From: Skeletonema tropicum
Lineage: Eukaryota; Bacillariophyta; Thalassiosirophyceae; Thalassiosirales; Thalassiosiraceae
Assembly (NCBI GenBank): GCA_037178625.1
Contig: CM074129.1
Location: 124,001 to 188,000, forward strand
Direction: 5' to 3'
DNA: 64,000 bases
Shown here: positions 10,944 through 22,300 of the stretch, one piece after another
How the letters are laid out: every line of letters begins with the position of its first letter
How positions within the stretch are numbered: position 1 is the stretch's first letter
The notes under the pieces: generated by a model
What the model saw: the letters and a program-made list of their open reading frames with translations, nothing else
What the model was told of the DNA's origin: nothing
Databases searched by the model: none
Translations under genes and position numbers: made by a program

Positions 10944-11411
10944 GGCCGATCCTTACGGTGAACGAGGACGAGAACGGAGAGCGCGCTCGTCTGCGTTCTC
11001 GTTCCGGTCCAAAAAAACAGGCCTTATTACGGTTGAACGCGCACGAGGTTCGCTCCACGTTGGCCAACGCAGAGCAATTTGAGCGGGAAGTACGAGAAAC
11101 AGAGCGCATAGTGCGCGAACTAATGGGTTAATTATGGTTATTATTTTTTAGTGAGAGCATATGTACGTAGGAATTGTCCGAATTTGTTTTTCGGGGGCAA
11201 ATCACAGAGGGTGCGCACATTTGCTCTGCGTTTCAGAACGTGGAGGAATTTGCTCCTCGTTCTATTTCAAAGCAAAACGTGGAGCAAGTTCCAGCTGGAA
11301 GCAAAAAACACACTTCGTGCGCGTTCTCGTGCTCCGTAAGGCCACTTTTTTTACAAAACGAGAACGCTTAGCGCTCTGCGTTCTCGTTCTCGTTGACCGT
11401 AAGGATCGGCC
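10944..11411. mobile_element. 468-bp long-TIR MITE, TCA target duplication
   Basis: Left end GGCCGATCCTTACGGT and right end ACCGTAAGGATCGGCC are exact inverted repeats. The similarity continues inward for over 100 bp with indels (ACGAGAACG, AAAAAACAGGCCTTA and AACGCGCACGA blocks are mirrored). The flanks TCA at 10941-10943 and 11412-11414 give a 3-bp duplication, as in PIF/Harbinger-type elements. The plus-strand frame 10826-11131 runs from the flank into the element and so is not one gene, though its in-element part (ERIVRELMG end) looks protein-like. Confidence 0.75.
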
Positions 11412-11429
11412 TCAACCTCATCGGCTCCG

Positions 11430-11500
11430 GTGATGTTACATCTATCTATATACTAAACCTGACGCGCGTGTGCGTGCGTGCGTGTGTGTATATCATGTCC
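11430..11500 (+). repeat. Low-complexity TG/CG tract, possible Helitron-like 5' end
   Basis: TCTATCTATATACTAAACC is followed by GCGTGTGCGTGCGTGCGTG. A TC start with a TATATACTAAA phrase recalls some Helitron 5' ends. I found no CTRR end with a hairpin downstream, so this stays a weak suggestion. Confidence 0.2.
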
Positions 11501-11625
11501 GTTTGTCCGTTAGTTAGTGAGGTAGCCAAAAATTGCTGGCCAAAATTAGCATATCCGCCAATTTTGGCGAGGTTGTTTCTTCTCAATCTACACAAGGTAT
11601 AACGTAGGAATTAGGTCCTAAAAGT

Positions 11626-11957
11626 CTATTGGCGAGGCATGTGACAGCCAGTCCCAGTGTCACATTTTGAGGTGTATGTAACACGAAGCGGATTGATTGA
11701 GTTTGGTAAAAGTGTCACATTCAGGGGTTGAGTTTGGGAGTATCACAAATAATTATTATTATCACAGTGCACAATCGTACTTTTAGAAGAGCTATTGGTG
11801 AGGCATGTGACAGCCAGTCCCAGTGTCACATTTTGAGGTGTATGTAACACGAAGCGGATTGATTGAATTTGGTAAAAGTGTCACATTCAGGGGGTTGAGT
11901 TTGGGAGTGTCACAAATAATTATTATTATCACAGTGCACAATCGTACTTTTAGAAGT
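11626..11957. repeat. 166-bp unit, tandem duplicated
   Basis: Two adjacent, nearly identical units (11626-11791 and 11792-11957) run from CTATTGGCGAGGCATGTGAC to CAATCGTACTTTTAGAAG. Each contains GTGACAGCC...CAGTGTCAC, an imperfect stem, and an ATAATTATTATTAT tract. This is independent in sequence from the 165-bp tandem at 10.3 kb. Confidence 0.85.
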
Positions 11958-12768
11958 GTAGTGGATGCAGGTGCCCAGTAGAAGCGCTTTTCTTGCAGCG
12001 GCAACGAGTTCAGGGTAGGAGCAAGAATAGATTGGACGGTGGGTACAAGCAACATAAGCATTCATGAGAAGTGGCTTCTTGAGGTGCAGCTTCTTCTTTG
12101 GCAGGAGCGAGTGGTAAGCATGTGAGAACATGAACAGCCAAACCACAAGAGCTGCACGCAAACGAAAGGCAGATATGTAAATTAGAATGAGGCAATTCTC
12201 ATACTACTGTACAGCAGAGAATAATTATAACAATAACACCATGTTACATGTGTAACTAAATATTACTCCCTCTGTCCCAAAAAAAAGTAGCGATTTGAAG
12301 TTATTCGTAGTCCCACAAAAAAGTAGCTATTTGGGTATTAATCCCTACAGTACCATCCTACACAAGTGTCCAGAGGCCCTTTTTTCACACATCAGGTTCG
12401 AATTAGTGTTAGGTTTAAGGTTAATTTAATGTCCTTTATCACAATATCATCACAAATAGCCGCTTAACAACCTCCTACCTCGATTCCATTGTAACCGCCG
12501 TGAAATAAGCTTTCCAACGATGTGCGATAGCATTTTCCTCGACGAAAATTGATGAAATTTAAGCCATTCTAACCGTAGGCCAGGCCAAAATGGGGGTCAA
12601 AATGGGGCTAAAAAAGCCACTTTTAGCACCTTAGTATGGAGGGTTCCAATGGACTTGCAGTTAGTGTCGGCACATCAAAACTTAGCTAATACCATCGCCT
12701 CAAAAACTGTTGGTTATTTGCTTAATTACACTGGAAGGGTAGTAACTTGTGACATTGCTCTAGATAAT

Positions 12769-13193
12769 TATCACAAGATAGAAAAAGTGAGAAGTAGTCA
12801 TCTGCAATAATAAACAAGCCGGTTATTCCACAAATGCGGTTACTCACTCAACTATCAAATGTGGGCGTCTATCTTCAGTAGATAGATATGTTTACAACCC
12901 AACTCGACTAACGAAGTGTACAATACATATATAAGCCAAAGGCCGATAAATAACGTAAAGAATTAAATTAAAGAGAAAAAAGAGTGAGCGCTACTAGACG
13001 GTAGATCGCCATGGTGATGGAGACAAGCAGCTGTCAAAAAGATCTCTTCAAAAGTGATGACGCGTCGTCAGATACCGAATACCGATGCATCTGGTGACGA
13101 ACAGAATTCTCCAAAGAAGACCCACATCCATAAAATAAGATGCATATCCCGAAATAGATCCGATACACAAGCGTAATTCGTACTCATGTGACA
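12769..13193 (-). repeat. LTR 1 (3'-most in element sense)
   Basis: 425-bp LTR adjoining target duplication ATAAT at 12764-12768; the polypurine tract is at 13194-13202. Confidence 0.88.
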
Positions 13194-13217
13194 CTCCCCT
13201 GCAATTAGCTTTGGGTA

Positions 13218-13886
13218 TCATAACAGATCTTGAAAGAGAAGACGGAAGAATTGACGAAATATGAAATTCGACATCCTTCGTGCGGAAGATAAATGGGACA
13301 TTTCCCATCGATCGAGGCATGAGTACATAATAGTTCTCAATACCAAAAGAAAATAATGTACGGTGACTCGGCAACGTACGAACAGAAACTTGAAGACAAT
13401 TGATACCATCCAACTTGGTAATGAATGCAAAGTATGTGCTCCCCATAGATGTACCGAGTTTGATACTACCCAACTTGATAATAAATGCGAAGTAAGTGCT
13501 CCCCATAAGTATATCCAGTTCAAAATGATTGCTCCCCATGATTGTTCCCATGGAGTTGGTGATAGATCTTGATAAATAATAATCATCTCACGAATCTTCG
13601 CCTGAATAGGCAACTTGAGTTTTTCCTTGATATGATCCGGTAGATCTTCATCGTTAGAACCGTTCCGCCATTTAAGGCTATTGACCTTGTTGTGATCCTT
13701 CATCAAACCAATAAGCTCACGATAGGTGGTGAAACCGAGGCTAGATAGGCATGCTCTGATGGGAATCTTGTCGTCGAGGATGACCGAAACGACATGTGTC
13801 AACAAAGAATCAGAATTATTCCGAGTAGAAGTCATTTTTGAGTGACTATTCACGGTGTTCGAATCGATCTCACGGACGGATTGCAA
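13218..13886 (-). pseudogene. Copia-type gag fragment, copy 1
   Basis: A 222-residue frame whose first 110 residues resemble the N-terminus of diatom CoDi (Copia) Gag: LLTHVVSVILDDKIPIRACL, then FTTYRELIGL, LKWRNG and IREMIIIYQDLSPTPWEQ. The remainder is not Gag-like and overlaps a diverged tandem repeat of about 58 bp (about 13430-13530; GGGAGCACWTACTTYGCATT). Zinc knuckle, protease, integrase and reverse transcriptase are all absent. It is a deletion derivative whose start may be the second Met at TSTRNN. Confidence 0.7.
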
Positions 13887-14121
13887 TTAAATCCTTTCAC
13901 CCGCTTCTGTGGTGAACTAGTACTTGATGTCTCTAAAGCTATTTCGCTAGCTCCAGTCTATCACTGCCGGAACCCCCAACAATGAATACCCTTCTATTGT
14001 AATCGAATGAATATCTCAGTAGGTAAGGACCTATGCTCAATCAATTATCACTCCACAACTCCGGTGGAAATGAAATAGCTTCGGATGACTAAGCAGGGTT
14101 TCTCTCACGAGACTGTTAATC

Positions 14122-14546
14122 TATCACAAGATAGAAAAAGTGAGAAGTAGTCATCTGCAATAATAAACAAGCCGGTTATTCCACAAATGCGGTTACTCAC
14201 TCAACTATCAAATGTGGGCGTCTATCTTCAGTAGATAGATATGTTTACAACCCAACTCGACTAACGAAGTGTACAATACATATATAAGCCAAAGGCCGAT
14301 AAATAACGTAAAGAATTAAATTAAAGAGAAAAAAGAGTGAGCGCTACTAGACGGTAGATCGCCATGGTGATGGAGACAAGCAGCTGTCAAAAAGATCTCT
14401 TCAAAAGTGATGACGCGTCGTCAGATACCGAATACCGATGCATCTGGTGACGAACAGAATTCTCCAAAGAAGACCCACATCCATAAAATAAGATGCATAT
14501 CCCGAAATAGATCCGATACACAAGCGTAATTCGTACTCATGTGACA
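14122..14546 (-). repeat. LTR 2 (shared middle LTR)
   Basis: 425 bp, matching LTRs 1 and 3. It serves as 3' LTR of one unit and 5' LTR of the next. Confidence 0.88.
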
Positions 14547-14570
14547 CTCCCCTGCAATTAGCTTTGGGTA

Positions 14571-15239
14571 TCATAACAGATCTTGAAAGAGAAGACGGAA
14601 GAATCGACGAAATATGAAATTCGACATCCTTCGTGCGGAAGATAAATGGGACATTTCCCATCGATCGAGGCATGAGTACATAATAGTTCTCAATACCAAA
14701 AGAAAATAATGTACGGTGACTCGGCAACGTACGAACAGAAACTTGAAGACAATTGATACCATCCAACTTGGTAATGAATGCAAAGTATGTGCTCCCCATA
14801 GATGTACCGAGTTTGATACTACCCAACTTGATAATAAATGCGAAGTAAGTGCTCCCCATAAGTATATCCAGTTCAAAATGATTGCTCCCCATGATTGTTC
14901 CCATGGAGTTGGTGATAGATCTTGATAAATAATAATCATCTCACGAATCTTCGCCTGAATAGGCAACTTGAGTTTTTCCTTGATATGATCCGGTAGATCT
15001 TCATCGTTAGAACCGTTCCGCCATTTAAGGCTATTGACCTTGTTGTGATCCTTCATCAAACCAATAAGCTCACGATAGGTGGTGAAACCGAGGCTAGATA
15101 GGCATGCTCTGATGGGAATCTTGTCGTCGAGGATGACCGAAACGACATGTGTCAACAAAGAATCAGAATTATTCCGAGTAGAAGTCATTTTTGAGTGACT
15201 ATTCACGGTGTTCGAATCGATCTCACGGACGGATTGCAA
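14571..15239 (-). pseudogene. Copia-type gag fragment, copy 2
   Basis: Same 222-residue frame as 13218-13886 with one residue changed (Arg for Gln near the end, from C for T at 14607). It has the same missing domains. The near identity shows the tandem unit arose very recently. Confidence 0.7.
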
Positions 15240-15474
15240 TTAAATCCTTTCACCCGCTTCTGTGGTGAACTAGTACTTGATGTCTCTAAAGCTATTTCGC
15301 TAGCTCCAGTCTATCACTGCCGGAACCCCCAACAATGAATACCCTTCTATTGTAATCGAATGAATATCTCAGTAGGTAAGGACCTATGCTCAATCAATTA
15401 TCACTCCACAACTCCGGTGGAAATGAAATAGCTTCGGATGACTAAGCAGGGTTTCTCTCACGAGACTGTTAATC

Positions 15475-15899
15475 TATCACAAGATAGAAAAAGTGAGAAG
15501 TAGTCATCTGCAATAATAAACAAGCCGGTTATTCCACAAATGCGGTTACTCACTCAACTATCAAATGTGGGCGTCTATCTTCAGTAGATAGATATGTTTA
15601 CAACCCAACTCGACTAACGAAGTGTACAATACATATATAAGCCAAAGGCCGATAAATAACGTAAAGAATTAAATTAAAGAGAAAAAAGAGTGAGCGCTAC
15701 TAGACGGTAGATCGCCATGGTGATGGAGACAAGCAGCTGTCAAAAAGATCTCTTCAAAAGTGATGACGCGTCGTCAGATACCGAATACCGATGCATCTGG
15801 TGACGAACAGAATTCTCCAAAGAAGACCCACATCCATAAAATAAGATGCATATCCCGAAATAGATCCGATACACAAGCGTAATTCGTACTCATGTGACA
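15475..15899 (-). repeat. LTR 3 (5'-most in element sense)
   Basis: 425-bp LTR, beginning TGTCACATGAG at 15899 on the minus strand, followed on the plus strand by target duplication ATAAT at 15900-15904. Confidence 0.88.
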
Positions 15900-17410
15900 A
15901 TAATTGTAGATAATTTCGCCCCTGGAGGGCCAACCATGATGTACTTTAAGATTTCCGTTAATTTTTTTTTTACCATCGCCTCAAATGTCCGAGTCGATAT
16001 CCGGTCTCTACAGTGCGTTAATTGCCTGTACTAGGGCGTCGTAAGGCCATGATCGAGGTGTTGTGCCAGTCGTCAAAATGGCTCTTTTTTTTAGCCCCAA
16101 TTGGGGCTAAAAATCTTGAACTGATTCCTATGTGGACTTTCTACAGGAGATGCTTGACTCTTTCTCTTTTTCCCTCCTCGCCTCCAATTCTGAGCTCAAC
16201 AGGATGCTCTCCATGACGACCTCTGCTCCTACATCCCTAACGCCACACATGAAACGAATACACCTATGCTGTGATAAATATCCCGAAGTTATTACCATCG
16301 GCTAGTTGTTCCTAACGGGGATTGCTTGATATCATCATCTGTGAAGAGAAATAATACGCACCATTAAGTGCGTAAAATCATCGTATTACAATCAATTCAC
16401 TTCTACTTTGGCCATGTCAGGAATGATACACTGAATAATACCCATCCATTTCACTCAATACATACACATGACGGTTTTGGGTCATCTTGAGCTACTTAAA
16501 ATGATTAATTCCACTCTATTTTATTATGATATGCCCTATTTTTGATTGTTATGAACTCAATTCCTTAACATAGTGTTTGGGGAAGGTCTATCGCATTATA
16601 AACCAGGAATAACACACCATTTGCCACTTACTATATGGTAGAGACGAGGGGTGACGTTTGGTGACTCCATTGCATCGATTGCTGCCCCACACACAGCGGC
16701 CAAGTTGGTGATCGGCATGCTCTCCATACACATGTCGCTGCGCAGCGAATACGTGACGTTCTCAATTCTCTGTGCAATGCAGCGGCCACCAACTCACCAT
16801 TACTTCGGCATGGGTATATATTATCAGGAATTATTGCGTGGTGGCATCGTATTTGCGTCGGTGCGAATATACGAGGCCGGTTCTGGTGATGTCAAATGTG
16901 TTGAATTTACATGTATTATGTTCACATCATTATACAGCCGTATCCGTTGAGATTCAGGCCCCACCGACCTCAAAAATGGATTCAGCACAAAATTTTGGGG
17001 TAGAGAGTGCGTTGGAGTTGTTGCTATTCTTTATTTCATGGTCGATAATGCCATGTGTTGCACCATGGTGTGGATGCTTTTTGTGAGATGTGTGATTTTT
17101 GAATCTAAATCACACATTTGCCGCTCGACGACGCCGATGCATCTGATTTGACCCCCCCCAACATCTCGGCGTGTGGATGGAATCTCATCAAGCCAAGTTG
17201 CATATGCACTCCAAACTAGCTGAATGGAATAATATTGGTCTTTGAACCGGCAGGATCGACGTAGTATTGGTGTAGTAATGGCTAACAACGTCAAGCACAT
17301 TTTTAGCCCCAAATGGGGCTAAAAAATTTGAGACCCATCGCGCGATGGAAGCAAAATCGATTTTTAGCCCCAATTGGGGCTAAAAAATGGCCTACGGCTA
17401 ATGGAGGGAG

Positions 17411-18450
17411 TTCGTTTTCCGGATTTTTACACGCCCTGAAATCTGCGTAGCAGAATCGGAGGGGTGCGGGGAGCCCGTCATAATAAACTCGCCTTGGCCC
17501 CCTCATTTTGCTAGCACTTTTCAAAACGGCTCACTTTGAACACAATAACCATGGCGATGGTGGCGGCGATGGTATGGAGTGGAACGGGGGTCGGCACCAC
17601 CATAAACCGCCGGCGGACACCTCAGGGGACCCATATGGCCCTATGCTGTGAAGGAATTTTGTTTCCAAGTTCTCAGACCTTATTTCTTGGTTTCCTCCTA
17701 CAAAAGTGACCGTTATTTACATAAAAAGCGACAACTGCATAGGCCCCCTAGCAACAATGACCTTTGGGACATGAGTACTGTCTATTACTCGACAACCTGA
17801 CACTATTTATGATATATGGCGACATTAGATGAGGTGGCTACTGATCAATTCGTCTAGAACCGTCGGCATGGCCCACCTACGCGGACACCATGATTACATC
17901 ACAAAATAGGCACTTTAGGTGGGGAGGATGAAGTGGGTATGTCAGCACTGAAATGGTGATAGGTTACATCAAAACAATAGACATGCTCTACAGAAGCGTC
18001 GTGGTTGGAGCTTTTGTCATGGCAGGCCAAATATAGAGAGGTTGTTGCACATATGATGTGGTAGGTTCTGGAGTGAAGTAACAATTTATTGAGGAAGCGA
18101 GTGCGTTGTCTTGCAACCGGGAAGATAGGTACAATGTCTTCGACAGAACACGACAAACCGATATTATTCGATTGCACGAGGGAAGGTGACAATATGGTCC
18201 ATCCAGAGTTGCCTTTATTCACGGCCATTGGCTGGCTAGATGCAGAGAAACAAATACAGCACAAATAATAATGAAGAGGGGAACGGACGCATTACAACAA
18301 TACACTTGGGATTGGTTACAGCACAGTGATATTTAATAGCCCATCATGTAGGTAGTGATCAGATGGCATCATGACCGGGGAAGGCTAAGAGGTAGGCGGC
18401 ATTCTGTTCTGGGCGAAGCATCTACGCTTGAGCCATCTTCTATTAGGAAT
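17411..18450. other. No supported gene
   Basis: A minus-strand frame of 121 residues at 17899-18264 has no motif. The segment just after 17410 (GGAGGGAGTTCGTTTT with CGGATTTT) is similar to the inner right end of element G, suggesting shared repeat DNA. Confidence 0.35.
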
Positions 18451-18459
18451 AAGCAGAAC

Positions 18460-19310
18460 TAGAAGGACAAACAAACAGGCCAAATGAGACTTGAGAAGTA
18501 TCGTACTGAAGGGTGTGGTAACAATATCATCTATAGAGGTTTGTCAGCTGAGTAGAAGAAAAGATAGTCTTTGAATTTGACGCAGCCAGAGTGCAAGATG
18601 CATCTTCCTACTGACTTATGCAACAATCTACACAATCACAAGAAATAGAAAACATCGTTTATATGTAATAATCCAAATATTAGTGATAACATTAATATTC
18701 ATAACCCTACACAAGCACTACGCACATATCTTGTCTTCTCAAGAGATTATAACATGTTGATATGGATTAAGATGTACAGGCTGAAGCAGATAAAGATCAC
18801 AGCGGCTCTGATCTTGCGTTATCACATAGAAACTGGACCATAAAAATTGTTGTTTGGACAGGAGAAAGCGATGTTATTTGCTTAGGTTAATACTTACCTC
18901 CAATTCATGTTTCATGCCCTATTCATGAAGATGAAAATATTACACCCTCAAGACATGGCCTATTAGCAATTCCGAGGCAGATACCATGGCGTTATGACTA
19001 CCCATATCGACAACCAATGTCAATTTAATCAAGTGAGTGCCATGGGGTCCTTGTGAATCGTTTATTGCGTTTCGTCGTCGACGGTATTTGCCACCTCCAC
19101 CAAAATAGACCAAAAATCGATGCCTTACATAAAGCCGCCGATACGTCTGTAGGTTCTCAAATTCGTAACCTCTCGATTACATCAGCGTTTTCTACGTGAA
19201 AACTGACTTAGATCAAGGCTTGATGATGTGTTAGAATCCTATTTGATTGTGCTATGGCTTGGCGGCTCAACATGATGGTCGTGTTGTGTTGCCGATTTGT
19301 GAGATGTGTG
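18460..19310. repeat. Diverged direct repeat D, left copy
   Basis: Aligns by eye with 23700-24540 in the same orientation. Shared landmarks are GAAGGGTGTG, GCATCTTCCT/GCGTCTTCCT, the CACCAAAATAGACCAAAAAT phrase, CCGCCGATACGTCTGTA, ACATCAGCGTTTTCTAC and ACATGATGGTCGTG. The two copies bracket element G. No coding function is apparent. Confidence 0.65.
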
Positions 19311-19331
19311 ATGAAAAAAACTGGGCGTGTA

Positions 19332-22300
19332 CAGCTGTTAGCAAATCTTGGCGGATAATCGCAGAATTTTTATTCCTACGTACAAACGTACTGAAAGCCC
19401 CTTAACTGGGGAGCTACTCTACCCGTAAAAGTTCCGTCTTTATCAATTGCGAACAACAACCGGACCATGGTAAATAATGCCTCGTATGCCATATTCCACC
19501 AAGAGACATAAATGAACATTGTCCTATGTTTATTTCTTCTTTGCCGTCGCTTCCACCTTCGTATTCTCTCGTTTTACTCTGAGACTAAAGTTGAGCTTCT
19601 CTTCCTTCTTGAGCAAATCATTCTTGAAATCAAAGTCTTTTGCGTAGACAGTTTTCATAATGAAAGATTTGTCAAAGTCAATAGCAGCACGATGACATTT
19701 CAAAACCTTCTTCAGCGTTTCAATTCTCTTGTGCGGAATGGGTGCATCCTCACTTGAATTACCTTCTGTCTCCTTGGTATTCTTTGCCTCAATCTCCAAC
19801 ATCTTATATGTCTCCATGTAACCTCTTGCCCTGGCACTGAACTTACGAATGAGATCCACAGTGAGAACCTCTCTTGAAATACACTTGTCGACCAATGCAA
19901 GGAAATCAGCAGTCGTTTTCTTTTGAGCTAATGGATGTCTTCGGTAGAGAGCTTTGGAGAATCCCCAAGAGTATTCGACACCCTCACCAGCGTATTCAGC
20001 ATGGTACTTTGTTGTAATCAAGGCTCTTACTCCCAAAGATTCACAAACATATTCGAGTTGGCTTTGTTCAGACAAAAAATCCGTGCAGTTTGCAAGCAAA
20101 TGCCGGAGGGAAAGCTCAGGAACCAAGTTACCCTCATCATCATACTTCATCACTTGGTAGCTGCCCTTTCTGAAGGTTGCTATATCGATCCAGCCACGTT
20201 CATACGCAATCTGCAGAAGTCCCTTACCCTTGCCCTCCCATCCATATATCATTTTGGTGGTAGGTGTTATTTTGATATCGATACTAGACGCTTGCGCCAT
20301 TTTTGCTAGCTCAGCATGTGTCATCTTCCATAACCTTATTTCTCCTTCCTTTTTCCCCCACTCGGTGTCCATCAGCTCCGATATCAGCTCTTTCTTCACC
20401 TTATGTCGCTCTTTCCTCTTGTCTTCTGGTATTTCAACCTCTCGGTCGTGCCGTTGTCTTTCACGTTCCTCTGCTGTCAGCCAAAATGGGCCGACATCTT
20501 CACTGGTGAAGTTCATCGTTTGTTCTTGACCGATAGTCACCATTGCTGGATTGGATGCATCGTAGTATGGCCCGACAAATTCCTCCTGCCGTTCAATTTT
20601 GGTGTTCCTAGCTTGCGATGGTGTCGAGTGCCAATTCTTGTTCATTTCCTTTGCATCAAGACCGTCAACACGCTTCTTTGCATGACCACTGCTCGAATCA
20701 AAAAGAAAGACATATTCATACTCATCTCCGAGTATTACTTTTACGCAATCTATTATATCTTCCGTTTGCAGGATCGTGTGGTTCCCTGTCCAGTACCCGT
20801 TCTTCCCGTATGCAAACTTAAGAATCCCAGGTGACGATTCAAGTGGTTGCTTTTTTGTGTTACCATTTACGGCAATTGCCGCTGCCTTGTCGAAGTATTC
20901 TTGATTGGCTCTAGCAGCATTAATCTCCTTCAGCTGATCTTCGGTGATAGGAATGCCCCAACCCAATTCTCTCGATTGAAACGCAGATATCATGATACCA
21001 GCACCAACAGTCTTCGGCATAATTGCCCTCCTTCCATTCGGATCAACCCACTGGTGAGTCCGCGACAGAAAAGCATTAAAAATAGCCTCATCCTGGCCAA
21101 AGATGATGACAGGTTTGTCTTCAGCTTTCTTTCTTATGCTTACTCTTCCTCCAAATGCTCCATACTTATCGTTTGCAATCTTCTGCAGACGCACGTGTTT
21201 GTCCACATGAAACTCAAAGTATACTTTTTCATCAACTCCCTTGAACTTATAAGCAACCTTATCTAACATGTCCTTCGCCTTCTCGCCATCTTTGTCATCT
21301 TCGAGCGCTGTTTTCAAATCGTCAAATTCGGTCTGTGACAAATGAACCCATCGATGAGATCGTGGTTCAAGCACTGATAGATATTCGTCTGTTAACCGAG
21401 ACCGATGCTCTATCTGTTCGGCATACTCATGGCCATCAACGTAGTAGCATTTCTTTGACACCTCTCGTTTGAAACCAAGGTATCCGACCCACCTCCCAAC
21501 CGTTGAGTATGATGGTGGATTTTTGAGATATCTGTCAACCAGTTGAAATTCTTCTGAGTCTTCGGTAAAGTTGATGTTGGTTTTCACCTCTTCATTTAGT
21601 TGCTTTATCATTGTTGTGTTAAAATGTTCCCTCAGCAATTCAACGCTGAAATGTTCCAGATGGTCAAGTATGAAGTTTGACACATCTACTGCTGCTGTCG
21701 GAAATACCTCAAATAGTGTAGGCTTTCGTTTGATACCATTGGCGACGTAGGGGTTGGGGTTTGGAAATTGATGATTAACGCGGAAGATACGGTTCCAATT
21801 CATGATTGTCCTACCAGTTGCTGCATTGAACAGTGTTAAATCATTGAGCAGCCTTGCCGCTTTGTCGCAACAAGCTTGGAATGGAAACCCAACTCGATAC
21901 TCGGCAAGTGCTATTGAATACGCAACCCTGAGGTATAAACATTTATTGCGTAAGTCAAATAAGGCATGCTTTGTCAATTTACTATCTTCGTGCAAGTCAA
22001 TGACGCCTGCTTCTTCGTATCCATTTGCTGATTGCCCCACCAGTGTAAGTGATTCAACCAATTGCACTAGTCCGTTGTACACATCGGCACCTTCGTCAAA
22101 TCCGAAGAGAGCTGCTGCTTCAGGTGACTGCCATATAATATTCGGAGTCTGGTTGTTGCTGCTGTTATCCCCGTCTATATCGCCACTGCTGTTGTTATTG
22201 TCGTCGTCTTCATCTTCATCTTCGTCGTCAACTTGATTATTCTCATCCTCTAATCTACCCACGTTGGTGACGAATGGCACGAGAGGGCTCTGCTGCTGCT

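Larger units (their letters stand above)
12769..15899 (-). mobile_element. Copia-like non-autonomous LTR array (LTR-int-LTR-int-LTR)
   Basis: Three 425-bp LTRs (12769-13193, 14122-14546, 15475-15899) alternate with two 928-bp internal regions, all with a 1353-bp period. On the minus strand each LTR begins TGTCACATGAG. A polypurine tract GCAGGGGAG lies directly upstream of the LTR starting at 13193, as in a retrotransposon. The whole array is flanked by one 5-bp target duplication ATAAT (12764-12768 and 15900-15904), so it inserted as, or became by recombination, a single locus. Only a gag-like N-terminal fragment is coded and no pol is present, so it depends on an autonomous Copia relative. 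I see one base difference between the units (T at 13254, C at 14607), so it is very young. Confidence 0.9.
12705..15971 (+). mobile_element. 131-bp retroposon with 14-15-bp target duplication, split by LTR array
   Basis: The A-element sequence ACCATCGCCTCAAA is duplicated at 12691-12704 and 15972-15985; copy 2 of the family has it only once. Between the duplicates, excluding the LTR array (12769-15899) and one copy of its ATAAT duplication, is about 131 bp that ends in a run of T before the right duplicate. A 14-15-bp duplication is typical of target-primed (LINE-mediated) retroposition. The T run suggests a Pol III terminator rather than a poly(A) tail. The source RNA is not identified; a phrase AAGATTTCCGTT vaguely recalls U5 snRNA but I do not rely on it. 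Confidence 0.6.
12572..17398 (+). mobile_element. A-family element copy 1, interrupted by retroposon and LTR array
   Basis: Ends ACCGTAGGCCA (12572) and TGGCCTACGGC (17398) are inverted and flanked by TA (12570-12571, 17399-17400). After removing the insertion at 12705-15971 the element is about 1.55 kb, matching copy 2 (60696-62237). Near the ends are GGGGCTAAAAA motifs: single at about 12603, and as palindromes AGCCCCAATTGGGGCT near 16088 and 17366 and AGCCCCAAATGGGGCT near 17306. No conserved protein is encoded: frames at 16651-16950 and 16772-17086 are shared with copy 3 but broken in copies 2 and 4. It is probably a non-autonomous TA-specific DNA transposon. Confidence 0.75.
12266..17410. 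mobile_element. Stowaway-like MITE (outermost of a nested set)
   Basis: The left end TA-CTCCCTCTGTCCCAAAAA (12264 on) and the right end AATGGAGGGAG (to 17410) are inverted CTCCCTC ends. They resemble the CTCCCTCCGTCCCAAAA ends of plant Stowaway/mariner MITEs. Without the A element inserted in it, the unit would be about 320 bp. A motif GTCCCAMAAAAAAGTAGC is repeated inside at 12274 and 12311. A second partial copy lies at about 23149-23194 beside element G. The right flank is TT rather than TA, so the exact border is uncertain. Confidence 0.5.

Noticed and set aside
11430..11957. Helitron with 5' end at 11440
   Set aside because: No CTRR terminus with a preceding hairpin and no Rep/helicase coding found; kept only as a low-confidence note.
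13048..13551. 167-residue minus-strand frame and its copy at 14401-14904
   Set aside because: It spans the LTR border and the internal tandem repeat; it lies in a different frame from the gag fragment and looks like repeat translation.
15905..15971. U5 snRNA-like phrase AAGATTTCCGTT in the 131-bp retroposon
   Set aside because: Only about 12 bases match in memory and the U5 loop is absent; chance is likely.
16651..17086. Two overlapping frames in A copies 1 and 3 (99 and 104 residues), almost identical between copies
   Set aside because: The frames are broken in A copies 2 and 4. Identity reflects recent DNA copying, not protein selection.
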